Below are positions 32,732-41,713 of a DNA stretch of 64,000 nt, piece after piece. Under the pieces are notes generated by a model, which saw nothing but the letters and a program-made list of their open reading frames with translations, was not told the DNA's origin and did not search any database. The stretch is from an uncultured Oscillospiraceae bacterium (GTDB taxonomy: Bacteria; Bacillota; Clostridia; Oscillospirales; Acutalibacteraceae): assembly GCA_958448165.1 (NCBI GenBank), contig CAUDCW010000002.1, positions 62,001 to 126,000 on the forward strand, read 5' to 3'. The translations under genes were made by a program, and so were the position numbers. Numbering within the stretch: position 1 is the first letter of the stretch; every line of letters begins with the position of its first letter.

Positions 32732-34027
32732 TCACTCAACAACAGTGCCGACGCAGCCCTCACCCATTATCTCATCAAGATGAACATTGAGAATCTGATT
32801 TGACACATCATCGTCCGTTTTTATATACACCTGAGTGTAATTCATTGTGTAGCCCTCAAAAAGACCGTCGGGTCGGCGTGTTTCAAAAAGGACCTTTTCG
32901 GTTTTGCCGAGCTGTGAACGCAAAAACACCTGATGAAGCTTTTCTGTTTCCTGTATCATCAGCTTGGAACGCTTGTCCTTGTCGCTTTTCTGCACTTGGT
33001 TTTTTGCACGGTCGGCAACCGTTCCGGGTCTTCTGGAATAGGCAAAAGTGTGAACCTTTGCAAAGCCGACTCTTTTTACAAAATCAATCGAGCGTTCAAA
33101 TTCGTTTTCGTCCTCTCCCGGAAATCCGACCATAACGTCTGTTGTGATTGCGCAGTTGTCAAAATATTTTCTCAGGTTTTCGATGATATGCATATATTCA
33201 TCGGTGTTATAATGCCTGTTCATTCTCTTCAGAGTTTCGTCACAGCCGCTTTGAAGCGACAGATGGAACTGCGGACAGAGCTTTTCCTGCTTTGCAAGAC
33301 GTTTTATTGTATCCTCGTCCATACGTTCCGGTTCAAGAGAACCCAGACGGACACGGCTGATTCCGTCAACCGAGCAGGCGCACTCGATGGCGTCGGCAAG
33401 GTTTATTCCACCCAGATCGTTTCCGTATGCCGACAGATTGATGCCGACCAGCACAACCTCACGGTATCCCTTTTCAGCCAGCGCCTCAAGCTCTGCTTTC
33501 AGGTCGCAAAGCGGCTTTGAGCGCACTCTGCCGCGGGCGTATGGGATTATGCAGTATGAACAGAAGCGGTTGCAGCCGTCCTCTATTTTAACAAAGGCTC
33601 TTGTTCTCTCGTCAAATGTGCTGACCTGCATTTTTTCAAATTTAACGTCATCCTGATGCGGTTCAATCCTGATAATGCGGTGAGGATTCTTTATATACTC
33701 ATTGATAATCGGGATTAAGTCGTTGCGGCACTTGTTGCCCATTATTATATCGGCACAGTCAAAGTTTTTAAGCTCATCGGGAAAAGCCTGCGGCATACAG
33801 CCGGTAAGCACTGTTATTACCTTTGGGTTTTCACGCTTTATTCTTCTCATCAGCTTGAGCGCCTTGCTGTCGCTGACTGCTGTAACAGTGCAGGAATTTA
33901 CTATGACGATATCGGCGTCCCGATAGTTATGCATTAATTCAAAACCCGAGCATTGCATTGCGTCAGACATAACCTGACTTTCATACTGATTCACCTTACA
34001 GCCAAGGGTAATAACTGAAAAATTCAT
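32732..34027 (-). CDS. mtaB: tRNA t6A37 methylthiotransferase MtaB
   Basis: A radical SAM enzyme that adds a methylthio group to t6A37 in tRNAs reading ANN codons. The 431 residues have the N-terminal UPF0004 domain with its three Cys (GCKVNQYE, NSCTVTA and GCMPQAF), the radical SAM motif CNRFCSYCIIPYARGRVRS, and a C-terminal TRAM domain (about 370-431). The mix of motifs and the length fit MtaB/YqeV rather than MiaB or RimO. AAAGGA precedes the ATG. It stands alone. Confidence 0.95.
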   Translation of the reverse strand: MNFSVITLGCKVNQYESQVMSDAMQCSGFELMHNYRDADIVIVNSCTVTAVSDSKALKLMRRIKRENPKVITVLTGCMPQAFPDELKNFDCADIIMGNKCRNDLIPIINEYIKNPHRIIRIEPHQDDVKFEKMQVSTFDERTRAFVKIEDGCNRFCSYCIIPYARGRVRSKPLCDLKAELEALAEKGYREVVLVGINLSAYGNDLGGINLADAIECACSVDGISRVRLGSLEPERMDEDTIKRLAKQEKLCPQFHLSLQSGCDETLKRMNRHYNTDEYMHIIENLRKYFDNCAITTDVMVGFPGEDENEFERSIDFVKRVGFAKVHTFAYSRRPGTVADRAKNQVQKSDKDKRSKLMIQETEKLHQVFLRSQLGKTEKVLFETRRPDGLFEGYTMNYTQVYIKTDDDVSNQILNVHLDEIMGEGCVGTVVE

Positions 34028-34151
34028 CGATAAAATTCCTTTCTTTTTGTAAAAGCAAAATATGACAGAATCATTTTTACAGATTTAAATATAATAAATA
34101 ATATAGGATAGAATAAAATTTGGACAATAGAGTTAAACTTTGTCGCAACAA

Positions 34152-34180
34152 TTGAATTTTTTGAGCGTCAGTGATAAAAT
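34152..34180 (+). promoter_or_regulatory. Sigma-A promoter for the HPr-like gene
   Basis: TTGAAT (34152-34157), a 17-base spacer and TAAAAT (34175-34180), 35 bases before the start codon. Confidence 0.75.
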
Positions 34181-34214
34181 ATACACAGTCAGTTATTTAT
34201 CGAGGGGGAGTTTT

Positions 34215-34454
34215 ATGTACACGAAAACAATTGCTATTCCCGATCTGGAGTCAGCAAAAAAATTCGTAAACATCACAAACAAATTCAGGGACGCTACAAT
34301 GAAAATCACAAGTGGATATTATGTGATTGATCCGCGCTCTATTATGGGTGTGCTTAGCCTTGACCTCAACAAGCCCATTCAGTTTGAGGCTTGCGACAAT
34401 GTGCCGAGCGAGCTTATTTCAGAAATCTCGCAGTTTGAAGTACATCAGAACTGA
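34215..34454 (+). CDS. HPr-like protein lacking the phosphorylation histidine
   Basis: A 79-residue protein with the HPr fold pattern: SAKKFVNITNKF as helix 1, YYVIDPRSIMGVLSLDLNKPI matching the HPr core that contains the regulatory Ser46 region (here RSIMG), and a C-terminal helix (SELISEISQFEV). The GxHARP site with the phosphorylatable His15 of true HPr is absent; the region reads AIPDLESAKK. It therefore probably cannot carry phosphate from enzyme I. GAGGGGGAG at good spacing sets the ATG at 34215. It stands alone, with its own promoter and terminator. Confidence 0.8.
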   Translation: MYTKTIAIPDLESAKKFVNITNKFRDATMKITSGYYVIDPRSIMGVLSLDLNKPIQFEACDNVPSELISEISQFEVHQN

Positions 34455-34501
34455 GTCAACAACTATTATAATTTTGAGCGATTGAAAAGTCAAGAATACA
34501 A

Positions 34502-34577
34502 CAAAGCCACCGCAGTAAATTAACTTCTGCGGCGGCTTTGCTGTAAAAATTCGGGAGCTGTCTTGCGACAGCCCCCT
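34502..34577 (+). terminator. Double hairpin terminator
   Basis: CAAAGCCACCGCAG (34502-34515) pairs with CTGCGGCGGCTTTG (34527-34540), followed by a second GGGAGCTGTC/GACAGCCCCC hairpin and T's near 34554-34580. The pair serves the HPr-like gene and, in reverse, the amylase gene. Confidence 0.75.
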
Positions 34578-34605
34578 TTGTTATATTGCAGTTTAATTTT
34601 TACTG

Positions 34606-36972
34606 TTATTTTTCTACAGAAACAACATACTTCTGCAGTGAAATAGCATCAATAAGCTTGATTTCAAAGTCGTCATCAAGGTCTGCTGCATATTTCTGCT
34701 TTTTGTCAAATACTACATAACCGACGGAGCACTTGTTGGTAAGCAAAGAATCCATCAGGTTAACCTTGCCGTCGCCGTTAACATCGCCGAAGCAGTACGG
34801 CACGCCGGTTTTTGAAGTATTAGCTGTGTAATTCATCCAGCTGCCCTTTGACCAGAGCATACTTCCGCTTATGTTGAGTCCGCCCTTTTCACGGTTTACT
34901 TTCTTTGAAGCAGAACCGTAATTTACAACTGTTGCCGGTACTGTTCTGCCGTCAAGTCCTGTAATAACGGGACCTTCGCTGAACTTTACAACAGCAGTGT
35001 TATTCGGAAGCTCAGCCTTAACATATGTTGTGCCGGGAACCTTATTCATATGGAAGCCCGGGAACTCCTCAATAGCATTGCCGTCCTTATCCTTGGCAAA
35101 TACATATATGCCCGGATCTGACGCCTTATCCCAGTCCTCGCAGTCCTTAGTGTCAAAGTAAGCAACTATCGGAGCGTTCGGGTCCTTCTTCTGGATTGTA
35201 TAAACATCGGTAATAGTTCCTGCTGCGTTTTCAGCCTTAACTGTTACTGTGATTACGTCACCGTAATTTACAGCATTTCCGATGGTGACTTCAGCACCGA
35301 TAGCTTTGTCGTCATCATCTAATACTACCCCGTAATTAGCAGATACACCGTCAACGGAAATATCAAATGAGGTTACGTCCTGAGTATCATACAGGCAGGT
35401 AAACTGTGCTGTTTCGCCGTTGAAGGAAATATCTGTACCGGATGTCTTTATATCGTTGCCGTCAAGCTTTACAGAAACAGCAGGAGCTGCCGTTTCCGGT
35501 GTGTAAAGAACAGCAACAGACTTTGACTTAACAGTGCCGCTGAGAACGCCGTTTGTTACGGTGAATTCTGCACCGGATACCTGATCTGTGTATGTGCCGT
35601 CCTCAAGAGTTGTCTGAAGGTTTGCTTCGTAATCAGCCGTGTTGTAGTTGGTGAGAACAATACCTGTTGTACCTCTCTGAACAGCGAAAAGCTTTGTATC
35701 GGTATAAAGCTTCTCAGGCTGACCCTCAAACTGATTCTTGAATCTGTTGACTGCTACAACAGCAGGATCCTGCCAATAAAGGCTGCCCGGACCGCCCATA
35801 AGCTCGTCATACTTAATAGTCATACTGCCGCCTGCCTGACCGAGCTGTTCGTGCTCCGGTCTTACAAGATAAAGCGCAGGTGCGTTTTCTCTTGCGCCTA
35901 TCATACCCCAGCCAAGGACAACCTGCGATGATTTCTTAAGGCCTGCTTTTGCAGACTGACCGGAAACAAAGTTATCGTGAGATTCAACCCACAAAACAAG
36001 GTTAGAGGCGCTTGCACCGTTAACATTGTAATTTATAAGGCTTGGTGAGTTTGTACCCTTGCCTGCGGCATTTGCAACCTTTGTGCCATAGGCACTGTCG
36101 GTAATTCTCATATACTGTGTGTAGTTTTTAGAGTCTGTTCCGAACGGAGAGAGAACCTCGCCGTAAAGGAACACATCAGGCTTAATTTCCTTAGCGTAGG
36201 ATGTGACATTCTTCCAGAAGTCGCTTGCATAGTGTACTCCGTTTATATCCGGGTCGGTGTCAAGCTCAATGTGCTTTGCAGCATCAAAACGGAAGCCGTC
36301 TGCGCCGTAGTCAACGCACTCCTTAAGTAGGCCCTTAACGTATGACTGAACCTTTTCATTTGATGTGTTGAGGTCAGGAATACCGCTTAAGGTGTACTGT
36401 GTCATACCATAGCGGTTGCTGTCAGAAACATTCTTTGATGTCTGATGCCAGCAATCCGGATCATCACGCAAATCAGCTATTACATTATCGGCAATCTGAC
36501 CTGAAGTGCCACCGTCAGCCTGTGCCATATGGTTTGCTACAATATCGACAATAATTTTTACGCCGTACTTTTCAGCCTCGTCACACATAGCCTTAAAGTC
36601 AGCCTTTGTGCCGAAGTTGTTGCCAACCTCAAAGTTAATCGGCTGATATGTAACCCACCAGTCGCAGGCGTAAAGACCCGAGTTGATTGTGGTCTTGTTA
36701 GCCTGAACAGGAGAAACCTGCACGCTTGTGAAGCCTGCAGCGGCTATGTCCTTCATATACTTTGTAACATCGTTGAAATACCAGTTAAAAGCGTGAAGAA
36801 TATTTCCGTTTTCTACGCTTGAAGCAAGATTGTAGCCGGTATTCAGGTTTCCAACCGCCGCAGCGTTGTCGGTTTTGTCAGCAGCAGTTACGGTAACAGG
36901 AATTATCGCACTGCTTGCAGCCATAACAAAAGCCAGCGAAGCGCTAACCAGCGATTTTTTTGAAAATCTCAT
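34606..36972 (-). CDS. Secreted GH13 alpha-amylase with C-terminal dockerin
   Basis: A 788-residue extracellular starch hydrolase. A Sec signal peptide covers about 1-31. The GH13 domain carries region I DIVANHM (143-149), nucleophile Asp230 in GFRFDAAKH, acid/base Glu272 in YGEV and Asp333 in ESHDNF. Beta-sandwich modules follow, the one before the C-terminus (about 610-720) resembling a CBM26-type starch-binding module. Residues 726-788 form a dockerin with two EF-like loops (GDVNGDGKVNLMD, and ADLDDD...LID). A dockerin implies docking to a cohesin scaffold, as in the amylosome of Ruminococcus bromii. It has its own promoter (37004-37032). Confidence 0.93.
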   Translation of the reverse strand: MRFSKKSLVSASLAFVMAASSAIIPVTVTAADKTDNAAAVGNLNTGYNLASSVENGNILHAFNWYFNDVTKYMKDIAAAGFTSVQVSPVQANKTTINSGLYACDWWVTYQPINFEVGNNFGTKADFKAMCDEAEKYGVKIIVDIVANHMAQADGGTSGQIADNVIADLRDDPDCWHQTSKNVSDSNRYGMTQYTLSGIPDLNTSNEKVQSYVKGLLKECVDYGADGFRFDAAKHIELDTDPDINGVHYASDFWKNVTSYAKEIKPDVFLYGEVLSPFGTDSKNYTQYMRITDSAYGTKVANAAGKGTNSPSLINYNVNGASASNLVLWVESHDNFVSGQSAKAGLKKSSQVVLGWGMIGARENAPALYLVRPEHEQLGQAGGSMTIKYDELMGGPGSLYWQDPAVVAVNRFKNQFEGQPEKLYTDTKLFAVQRGTTGIVLTNYNTADYEANLQTTLEDGTYTDQVSGAEFTVTNGVLSGTVKSKSVAVLYTPETAAPAVSVKLDGNDIKTSGTDISFNGETAQFTCLYDTQDVTSFDISVDGVSANYGVVLDDDDKAIGAEVTIGNAVNYGDVITVTVKAENAAGTITDVYTIQKKDPNAPIVAYFDTKDCEDWDKASDPGIYVFAKDKDGNAIEEFPGFHMNKVPGTTYVKAELPNNTAVVKFSEGPVITGLDGRTVPATVVNYGSASKKVNREKGGLNISGSMLWSKGSWMNYTANTSKTGVPYCFGDVNGDGKVNLMDSLLTNKCSVGYVVFDKKQKYAADLDDDFEIKLIDAISLQKYVVSVEK

Positions 36973-37003
36973 TGTTTTGTACCTCCTAAAGAAATATATC
37001 TTA

Positions 37004-37032
37004 ATTATATACTTTTCTTAGCAACATTTCAA
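37004..37032 (-). promoter_or_regulatory. Sigma-A promoter for the amylase
   Basis: On the minus strand, TTGAAA (37032-37027), a 17-base spacer and TATAAT (37009-37004), followed by the AGGAGG site before the start. I see no clear catabolite-control (cre) site. Confidence 0.82.
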
Positions 37033-37048
37033 TAATTATGCACAATAA

Positions 37049-37093
37049 AAGCGAGCGTTCGGGCAATTCGTTATATTGACCAAACACTCGCTT
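37049..37093 (-). terminator. Terminator of the histidine operon
   Basis: AAGCGAGCGTT (37049-37059) pairs with AACACTCGCTT (37083-37093) with one mismatch. On the minus strand the stem is followed by TTATTG. Confidence 0.75.
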
Positions 37094-37124
37094 ATATTAA
37101 TGTAAAAAACTCCCAAAAATACAA

Positions 37125-37454
37125 TTATGAATTCTTATCTACCTGATGGAACGTTTTAAGGTTGCCTGTCTTTTCAGACCTCTTGTCAAGCTCGGCTAAA
37201 ACGTCCTCAAGAGGAATTCCCATTTCAACCATAAGCACGGTAAGATGATAAAGAAGGTCGCAGATTTCATAAACAGTTTCGCCGTTGTCGCTGTTTTTGG
37301 CGGCAATGATTGTTTCACTGCACTCCTCGCCGACCTTTTTCAGAATCTTATCTCTGCCCTTATCAAACAGATAGCAGGTGTAAGAACCCTCCTGCGGATT
37401 TTCCTTGCGGTTCACTACTGTAGCGTACAGTGCCTCTAAAACGCTGTCGTTCAT
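37125..37454 (-). CDS. hisE: Phosphoribosyl-ATP diphosphatase
   Basis: The second step of histidine synthesis, cutting phosphoribosyl-ATP to phosphoribosyl-AMP. The 109-residue MazG-like protein has the metal-binding pattern GEECSETIIAAK (about 42-53) and YEICDLLYHLTVLM (about 62-75). AAAGGAG gives the start. It is a separate gene here rather than fused to hisI, and the last gene of the operon. Confidence 0.95.
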   Translation of the reverse strand: MNDSVLEALYATVVNRKENPQEGSYTCYLFDKGRDKILKKVGEECSETIIAAKNSDNGETVYEICDLLYHLTVLMVEMGIPLEDVLAELDKRSEKTGNLKTFHQVDKNS

Positions 37455-37475
37455 AATTCTTTCTCCTTTAATCCT

Positions 37476-37796
37476 TTATTTTAGCTTTGTGTAAAAACAA
37501 CTGTGATGTCCCGTGTGGCAGGCTGCCCCGGTTTGCTCAACGGTAACAAGAATTGTGTCATCGTCGCAATCGCTGTAAATATCAATCACCTTTTGCAGAT
37601 GCCCCGAGGTTGCGCCCTTGTTCCACAGCTCCTGTCTGGAACGGCTGTAAAACCATGTGTAGCCTGTTTCAAATGTTTTTTCGATTGATTCACGGTTCAT
37701 ATAGGCGAGCATCAGAACCTCTCCGGTCGATTTTTCCTGCACAATAGCCGGAACGAGGTCTGATTTTTTGAAAAATCTGTCGAAATCAATATTCAT
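37476..37796 (-). CDS. hisI: Phosphoribosyl-AMP cyclohydrolase
   Basis: It opens the purine ring of phosphoribosyl-AMP, the third step of histidine synthesis. The 106 residues have the zinc and magnesium ligands of the family: YSDCDDDTILV (Asp cluster and Cys) and the closing GAACHTGHHSCFY. WFYSRSRQELWNKGATSG is the substrate signature. It lies 20 bases behind hisA, where hisF would normally be expected, and 21 bases before hisE. Confidence 0.95.
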   Translation of the reverse strand: MNIDFDRFFKKSDLVPAIVQEKSTGEVLMLAYMNRESIEKTFETGYTWFYSRSRQELWNKGATSGHLQKVIDIYSDCDDDTILVTVEQTGAACHTGHHSCFYTKLK

Positions 37797-37815
37797 CTGA
37801 GGTATAAACTCCTTA

Positions 37816-38547
37816 TTAATCCATATTCTCGACCCGATAGCCGATTTTGATTGCGTCGCTCAGCTTCAAATCGCCAGTATAGATTGCTTTTCCTGCGATT
37901 GCACCGTAAATGTTAAGCTCGGCAAGATTGATGATATCCTTAAGGTTCGATACGCCGCCGCTTGCGATAATATCACAGCTTACGGAAGCCTTCAGCCCGT
38001 CAAGCTGAACAAGGTTAGGACCGGAAAGCATACCGTCCTTTGAGATATCCGTAAAAATGATTTTGGATACGCCGATTTTTTCCATTTCCTTTGCAAGCAT
38101 AATATAATCAACGCCCGAATTGTCAATCCAGCCCTCTGCGCAAACCATACCGTTTTTGGCGTCGATGCCTACAGCTATTTTTTCGCCATATTTCTTAACC
38201 GCATCAACAACAAGCTGTTTGTTCTTGACAGCGGCAGAGCCCAGAATAACCCTTGAAGCGCCGTTTTCAAGATAGAAATCGACAGCCTCCATATCTCTTA
38301 TACCTCCGCCGACTTCGACGTTGAGGTTTGTTTGCTCGCATACGCTCAATATAATCTCGTGGTTCTTTCTTACTCCGTCCTTTGCACCGTCAAGGTCAAC
38401 CATATGTATCCAGGATGCGCCCTCCTCCTGAAAAGCAAGTGCTGTTTCAAGCGGACTCTCGGCAACCTTATGGACTGTTGTATAATCGCCCTTGAGCAGT
38501 CTGACACAATTTCCGTCTTTTAAATCTATTGCAGGTAAAACTATCAT
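37816..38547 (-). CDS. hisA: ProFAR isomerase
   Basis: The TIM-barrel enzyme for the Amadori rearrangement in histidine synthesis. In 243 residues it has the N-terminal catalytic Asp in LPAIDLKDG, the first phosphate loop VGGGIRD, the second catalytic Asp in FTDISKDGM and the second phosphate loop ASGGVSN. These fit HisA rather than HisF (VLAKRIIPCLDV), so hisF is truly missing here. A 187-base gap separates it from hisB. Confidence 0.93.
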   Translation of the reverse strand: MIVLPAIDLKDGNCVRLLKGDYTTVHKVAESPLETALAFQEEGASWIHMVDLDGAKDGVRKNHEIILSVCEQTNLNVEVGGGIRDMEAVDFYLENGASRVILGSAAVKNKQLVVDAVKKYGEKIAVGIDAKNGMVCAEGWIDNSGVDYIMLAKEMEKIGVSKIIFTDISKDGMLSGPNLVQLDGLKASVSCDIIASGGVSNLKDIINLAELNIYGAIAGKAIYTGDLKLSDAIKIGYRVENMD

Positions 38548-38734
38548 AATCTTATGTCCCCTTCCAAAATACTACTGCTTATCACTACATTCTTATATTC
38601 TTTTTCAGCAGTTTTAAAATACTATTACAATCAAATCAAATTTCATAAACATTTCGCTTTTCAGCTAAAACGGTATATTTCTTAATTCAAGGAGCAGCGC
38701 GGCTGCAACAACCACAACTTTTCTCTCTTCACTC
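38548..38734. repeat. hisB-hisA gap with a family C hairpin repeat
   Basis: No gene is found in the gap where hisH usually lies. From about 38678 it holds TTCTTAATTCAAGGAGCAGCGCGGCTGCAAC, a family C repeat matching copies near 5877, 53106 and 54870, followed by a C/T-rich tail. The rest is AT-rich with no open frame of note. Confidence 0.6.
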
Positions 38735-39313
38735 TCATAATACTCCCTTTGTCGAAAGCGTTTTGCCGCTGTCTGTTTTTTCGACAGCACACGCAAGAGA
38801 ATGAGCCACCGCCTTGAATATTGCTTCTATTATATGATGGCTATTTGAGCCGTATTCGCATTTTATATGAAGAGTTATCCCTGCGTTGAACGCAAACGCA
38901 CGGAAGAACTCCTCGGTCATACAGCAGTCAAAACCGCCGACCACAGCCTGAGGCATCTCGGCATCGAACACCAGAAATGGTCTGCCGCTTATATCAACAC
39001 TTGCAAACGCAAGGGCTTCGTCCATCGGGATAAAGAAGCTGCCGTAGCGCTTGATGCCCGATTTATCGCCGAGCGCCTTTGAAAGTGCCTGCCCCAGTAC
39101 GATGCCGACATCCTCGACAGTGTGGTGGCAGTCAACCTCCAAATCGCCCTTTGCCCTTACGGTGAGCGCAATGCCCGAATGCATTGCAAGAGCCGTAAGC
39201 ATATGGTCAAAAAAGCCGATGCCTGTATCTATTGAAATATTGCCGCCGTCCAGATCAACGGCAACAAAAATTTCCGTTTCTTTTGTTTTTCGCTCAACAG
39301 CGGCATTTCTCAT
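38735..39313 (-). CDS. hisB: Imidazoleglycerol-phosphate dehydratase
   Basis: It dehydrates imidazoleglycerol phosphate. At 192 residues it is the single-function form without the phosphatase domain, so histidinol phosphatase must be encoded elsewhere. The paired manganese-binding motifs are visible: FFDHMLTALAMHSG, DCHHTVEDVGI, and the C-terminal HIKCEYGSNSHHIIEAIFKA. AAAGGA lies in the hisC 3' end, so the two are coupled. Confidence 0.96.
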   Translation of the reverse strand: MRNAAVERKTKETEIFVAVDLDGGNISIDTGIGFFDHMLTALAMHSGIALTVRAKGDLEVDCHHTVEDVGIVLGQALSKALGDKSGIKRYGSFFIPMDEALAFASVDISGRPFLVFDAEMPQAVVGGFDCCMTEEFFRAFAFNAGITLHIKCEYGSNSHHIIEAIFKAVAHSLACAVEKTDSGKTLSTKGVL

Positions 39314-39318
39314 TTAAA

Positions 39319-40380
39319 TCAATCCTTTAAAGACCTGCAGAAATCGTTCATCTGAGAGATAAGCGTTTTATTCTCATCATCCGTTCCTGCCGTAATTCTT
39401 ATATAATCCCCCATATATCTTATCGCAGTACCTTGTGATAGCAGATAATCAAAAAGCTGCTTCGATACCGGAGATTTTATGAACACAAAGTTTGAACAGC
39501 CGTCAACAACCGCAAAAAGTTCGGGATAGTGCTGTGCAAGCTCTGCAACACTATTATATAAGCTTTGTCTTTGCGTTACAATATAGTTTTTCGTTTTTGT
39601 TAAATATTCATTATGTGAGAAGATAATTCTTCCAATTTCCTGTGTAACAGTGTTAACATTATACGGCGATTTTACAGCTCTGAGCGCTTTTGTGATGGTT
39701 TCGTTCGCCACTGCAAAGCCAAGTCTTATTGCCGCCGCACCCACAGCCTTTGACGCTGTACGCAGAATTATAAGGTTATCGTAGTCGCTAACTTCACCCA
39801 GAAGCGACTTATCCCAGAAGTCCATATACGCCTCATCAAGCACGACAAGGCAGTTTACACTTGTGATAAGACGCAGTACATCGTCCCTGTCAAGACCCTT
39901 TGATGTCGGGTTGCAGGGATTTGAAAAAATAACCGCTCCTGCGTTTGTTCCGTTGACTGCGTCAATCACGGCGTCAACGTCGATGGTCAGATCTTCGTTT
40001 TTCTGCACCGTTTCACACTCAAGCTCCGATATAAAGGTGTAAAAGCTATACATCGAGAAATCAGGCGCAACAGTGACAAGGGTCTGACCCTTCATCATAA
40101 ACGCATTCATTATCACGGATATAAGCTCATCCGAGCCGTTGCCTGCCGTGACATTGTCGGCGCTGATGCCGTAATAATCGGCAAACGCCTTGCACACAGC
40201 CGTTGCGTTCGGGTCGGGATAGCGGTTGAAGCTTATTTTATCAATAGCCGTGTGAATCTCCGCCATAATATCATCGGGGAGATTCACACATGACTCGTTT
40301 GCATCAAGGCGGATTTTCATTTCGCCCGTTATCGGGTCATACGGCTGCAAATCGCATATTTTTTTGTTTAAGGCATACAT
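39319..40380 (-). CDS. hisC: Histidinol-phosphate aminotransferase
   Basis: A class I PLP aminotransferase that makes histidinol phosphate. The 353 residues have the N-terminal IRLDANESCVNLP, the cofactor region AGNGSDELI, FSNPCNPTSKGL, the Asp in VLDEAYMDF and the PLP lysine in RTASKAVGAAAIRLG. GGAGGG gives the start. It lies in the middle of the his cluster, 35 bases behind hisD. Confidence 0.95.
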   Translation of the reverse strand: MYALNKKICDLQPYDPITGEMKIRLDANESCVNLPDDIMAEIHTAIDKISFNRYPDPNATAVCKAFADYYGISADNVTAGNGSDELISVIMNAFMMKGQTLVTVAPDFSMYSFYTFISELECETVQKNEDLTIDVDAVIDAVNGTNAGAVIFSNPCNPTSKGLDRDDVLRLITSVNCLVVLDEAYMDFWDKSLLGEVSDYDNLIILRTASKAVGAAAIRLGFAVANETITKALRAVKSPYNVNTVTQEIGRIIFSHNEYLTKTKNYIVTQRQSLYNSVAELAQHYPELFAVVDGCSNFVFIKSPVSKQLFDYLLSQGTAIRYMGDYIRITAGTDDENKTLISQMNDFCRSLKD

Positions 40381-40415
40381 ATGTTTCCCTCCGTATGAGA
40401 GTCATTACAAAAGCG

Positions 40416-41708
40416 TTATTCAAGTCCAAAGCGAACCTTGATTGAATTTGCGTGAGCCGTGAGTCCCTCGGTTTCGGCAAATTTTATTATATCAGCAGCG
40501 TCCTTTTCAAGAGCCTTTTCGGAATAATAGATAAAGCTTGAACGCTTGATAAAGCTGTCAACTCCGAGAGGCGAGAAGAACCTTGCTGTTCCGCTTGTCG
40601 GCAGAACGTGGTTCGGTCCTGCGAAATAATCGCCGAGCGGCTCGGGCGAATAGTGACCGAGGAACACCGAGCCTGCATTGTCAAGAACGCCGATATAATC
40701 AAGCGGATTTTCCATACAAACCTCAAGGTGTTCTGGCGCAAGCTTGTTGGCAAAGTCAACCATCTGCTGATTGTTCTCACAAATGATTATTGCACCGTAG
40801 CTTGAAAGAGCCTTGTCAATTATGTCTTTTCTTGAAAGCGTTTGACTCTGTTTCTCAATTTCAGCCTTAACACTCTCGGCAAGCTCACTGCTTGTTGTAA
40901 GCAGAATTGACGAGGCAAGAACGTCGTGCTCCGCCTGTGACATCAGATCAGCCGCAACAAATGCAGGGTTTGCGCTGCTGTCAGCCATAACGAGGATTTC
41001 GCTCGGACCTGCTATCATATCAATATCAACCGTACCGTAGAGAAGCTTTTTAGCCGTTGCAACGAAGATGTTGCCCGGTCCGACAATCTTGTCAACCTTC
41101 GGCACAGTCTGAGTTCCGTATGCAAGCGCCGCAACAGCCTGTGCACCGCCCATAAGAAGCACACGGTCAACGCCTGCCGCAAGAGCCGCCGCCATAATGT
41201 CGGGGTTCGGCTTGCCCTGCTTTGTCGGCGGTGTCACCATAATAATCTCTTTAACGCCTGCAATTTTTGCAGGGATTGCGTTCATCAGCACAGACGACGG
41301 ATAAGCCGCAGTGCCGCCCGGAACATAGATGCCCACTCTTTCAAGTCCTCTGACACGCTGACCGAGCATCACGTTGTTGTCCTTTGTTGTGAAAAAGCTC
41401 TGGCGAAGCTGGCGCTTGTGAAAATCGGCAATATTTTCGGACGCCTTTTCAACCGCCTTCAAAAAGTCCTTGTCACAGCTTTTTGAAAGCTCAAGCATTT
41501 CTTCCTTGGAAATTTCTGTTTTCTCGGGCGCTTTGCCGTCAAACTTTATTGTGTATTCACGAACCGCCTCGTCGCCTCTTGCCTTTACGTTTGCAAGAAT
41601 CTCGCTTACAGCTGCGGTTACGTCTTTATTTGTCTTTTCACTTCTGTTCTCAATTTCTTTAAGCAGCTCAAGCTCTGCTTTGCCGTCAGCAACTACTGAT
41701 GGTATCAT
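40416..41708 (-). CDS. hisD: Histidinol dehydrogenase
   Basis: It carries out the last two oxidation steps to histidine with NAD and zinc. The 430 residues show YVPGGTAAYPSSVLMNAIPA, GGAQAVAALAYGT, VGPGNIFVATAKK, AGPSEILV, the zinc-ligand region DLMSQAEHD, and GPNHVLPTSGTARFFSPL. I start it at the ATG at 41708, spaced from the GGAG that overlaps the hisG stop; a GTG at 41717 is too close to that site. Confidence 0.96.
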   Translation of the reverse strand: MIPSVVADGKAELELLKEIENRSEKTNKDVTAAVSEILANVKARGDEAVREYTIKFDGKAPEKTEISKEEMLELSKSCDKDFLKAVEKASENIADFHKRQLRQSFFTTKDNNVMLGQRVRGLERVGIYVPGGTAAYPSSVLMNAIPAKIAGVKEIIMVTPPTKQGKPNPDIMAAALAAGVDRVLLMGGAQAVAALAYGTQTVPKVDKIVGPGNIFVATAKKLLYGTVDIDMIAGPSEILVMADSSANPAFVAADLMSQAEHDVLASSILLTTSSELAESVKAEIEKQSQTLSRKDIIDKALSSYGAIIICENNQQMVDFANKLAPEHLEVCMENPLDYIGVLDNAGSVFLGHYSPEPLGDYFAGPNHVLPTSGTARFFSPLGVDSFIKRSSFIYYSEKALEKDAADIIKFAETEGLTAHANSIKVRFGLE

Positions 41709-41713
41709 ATGTA

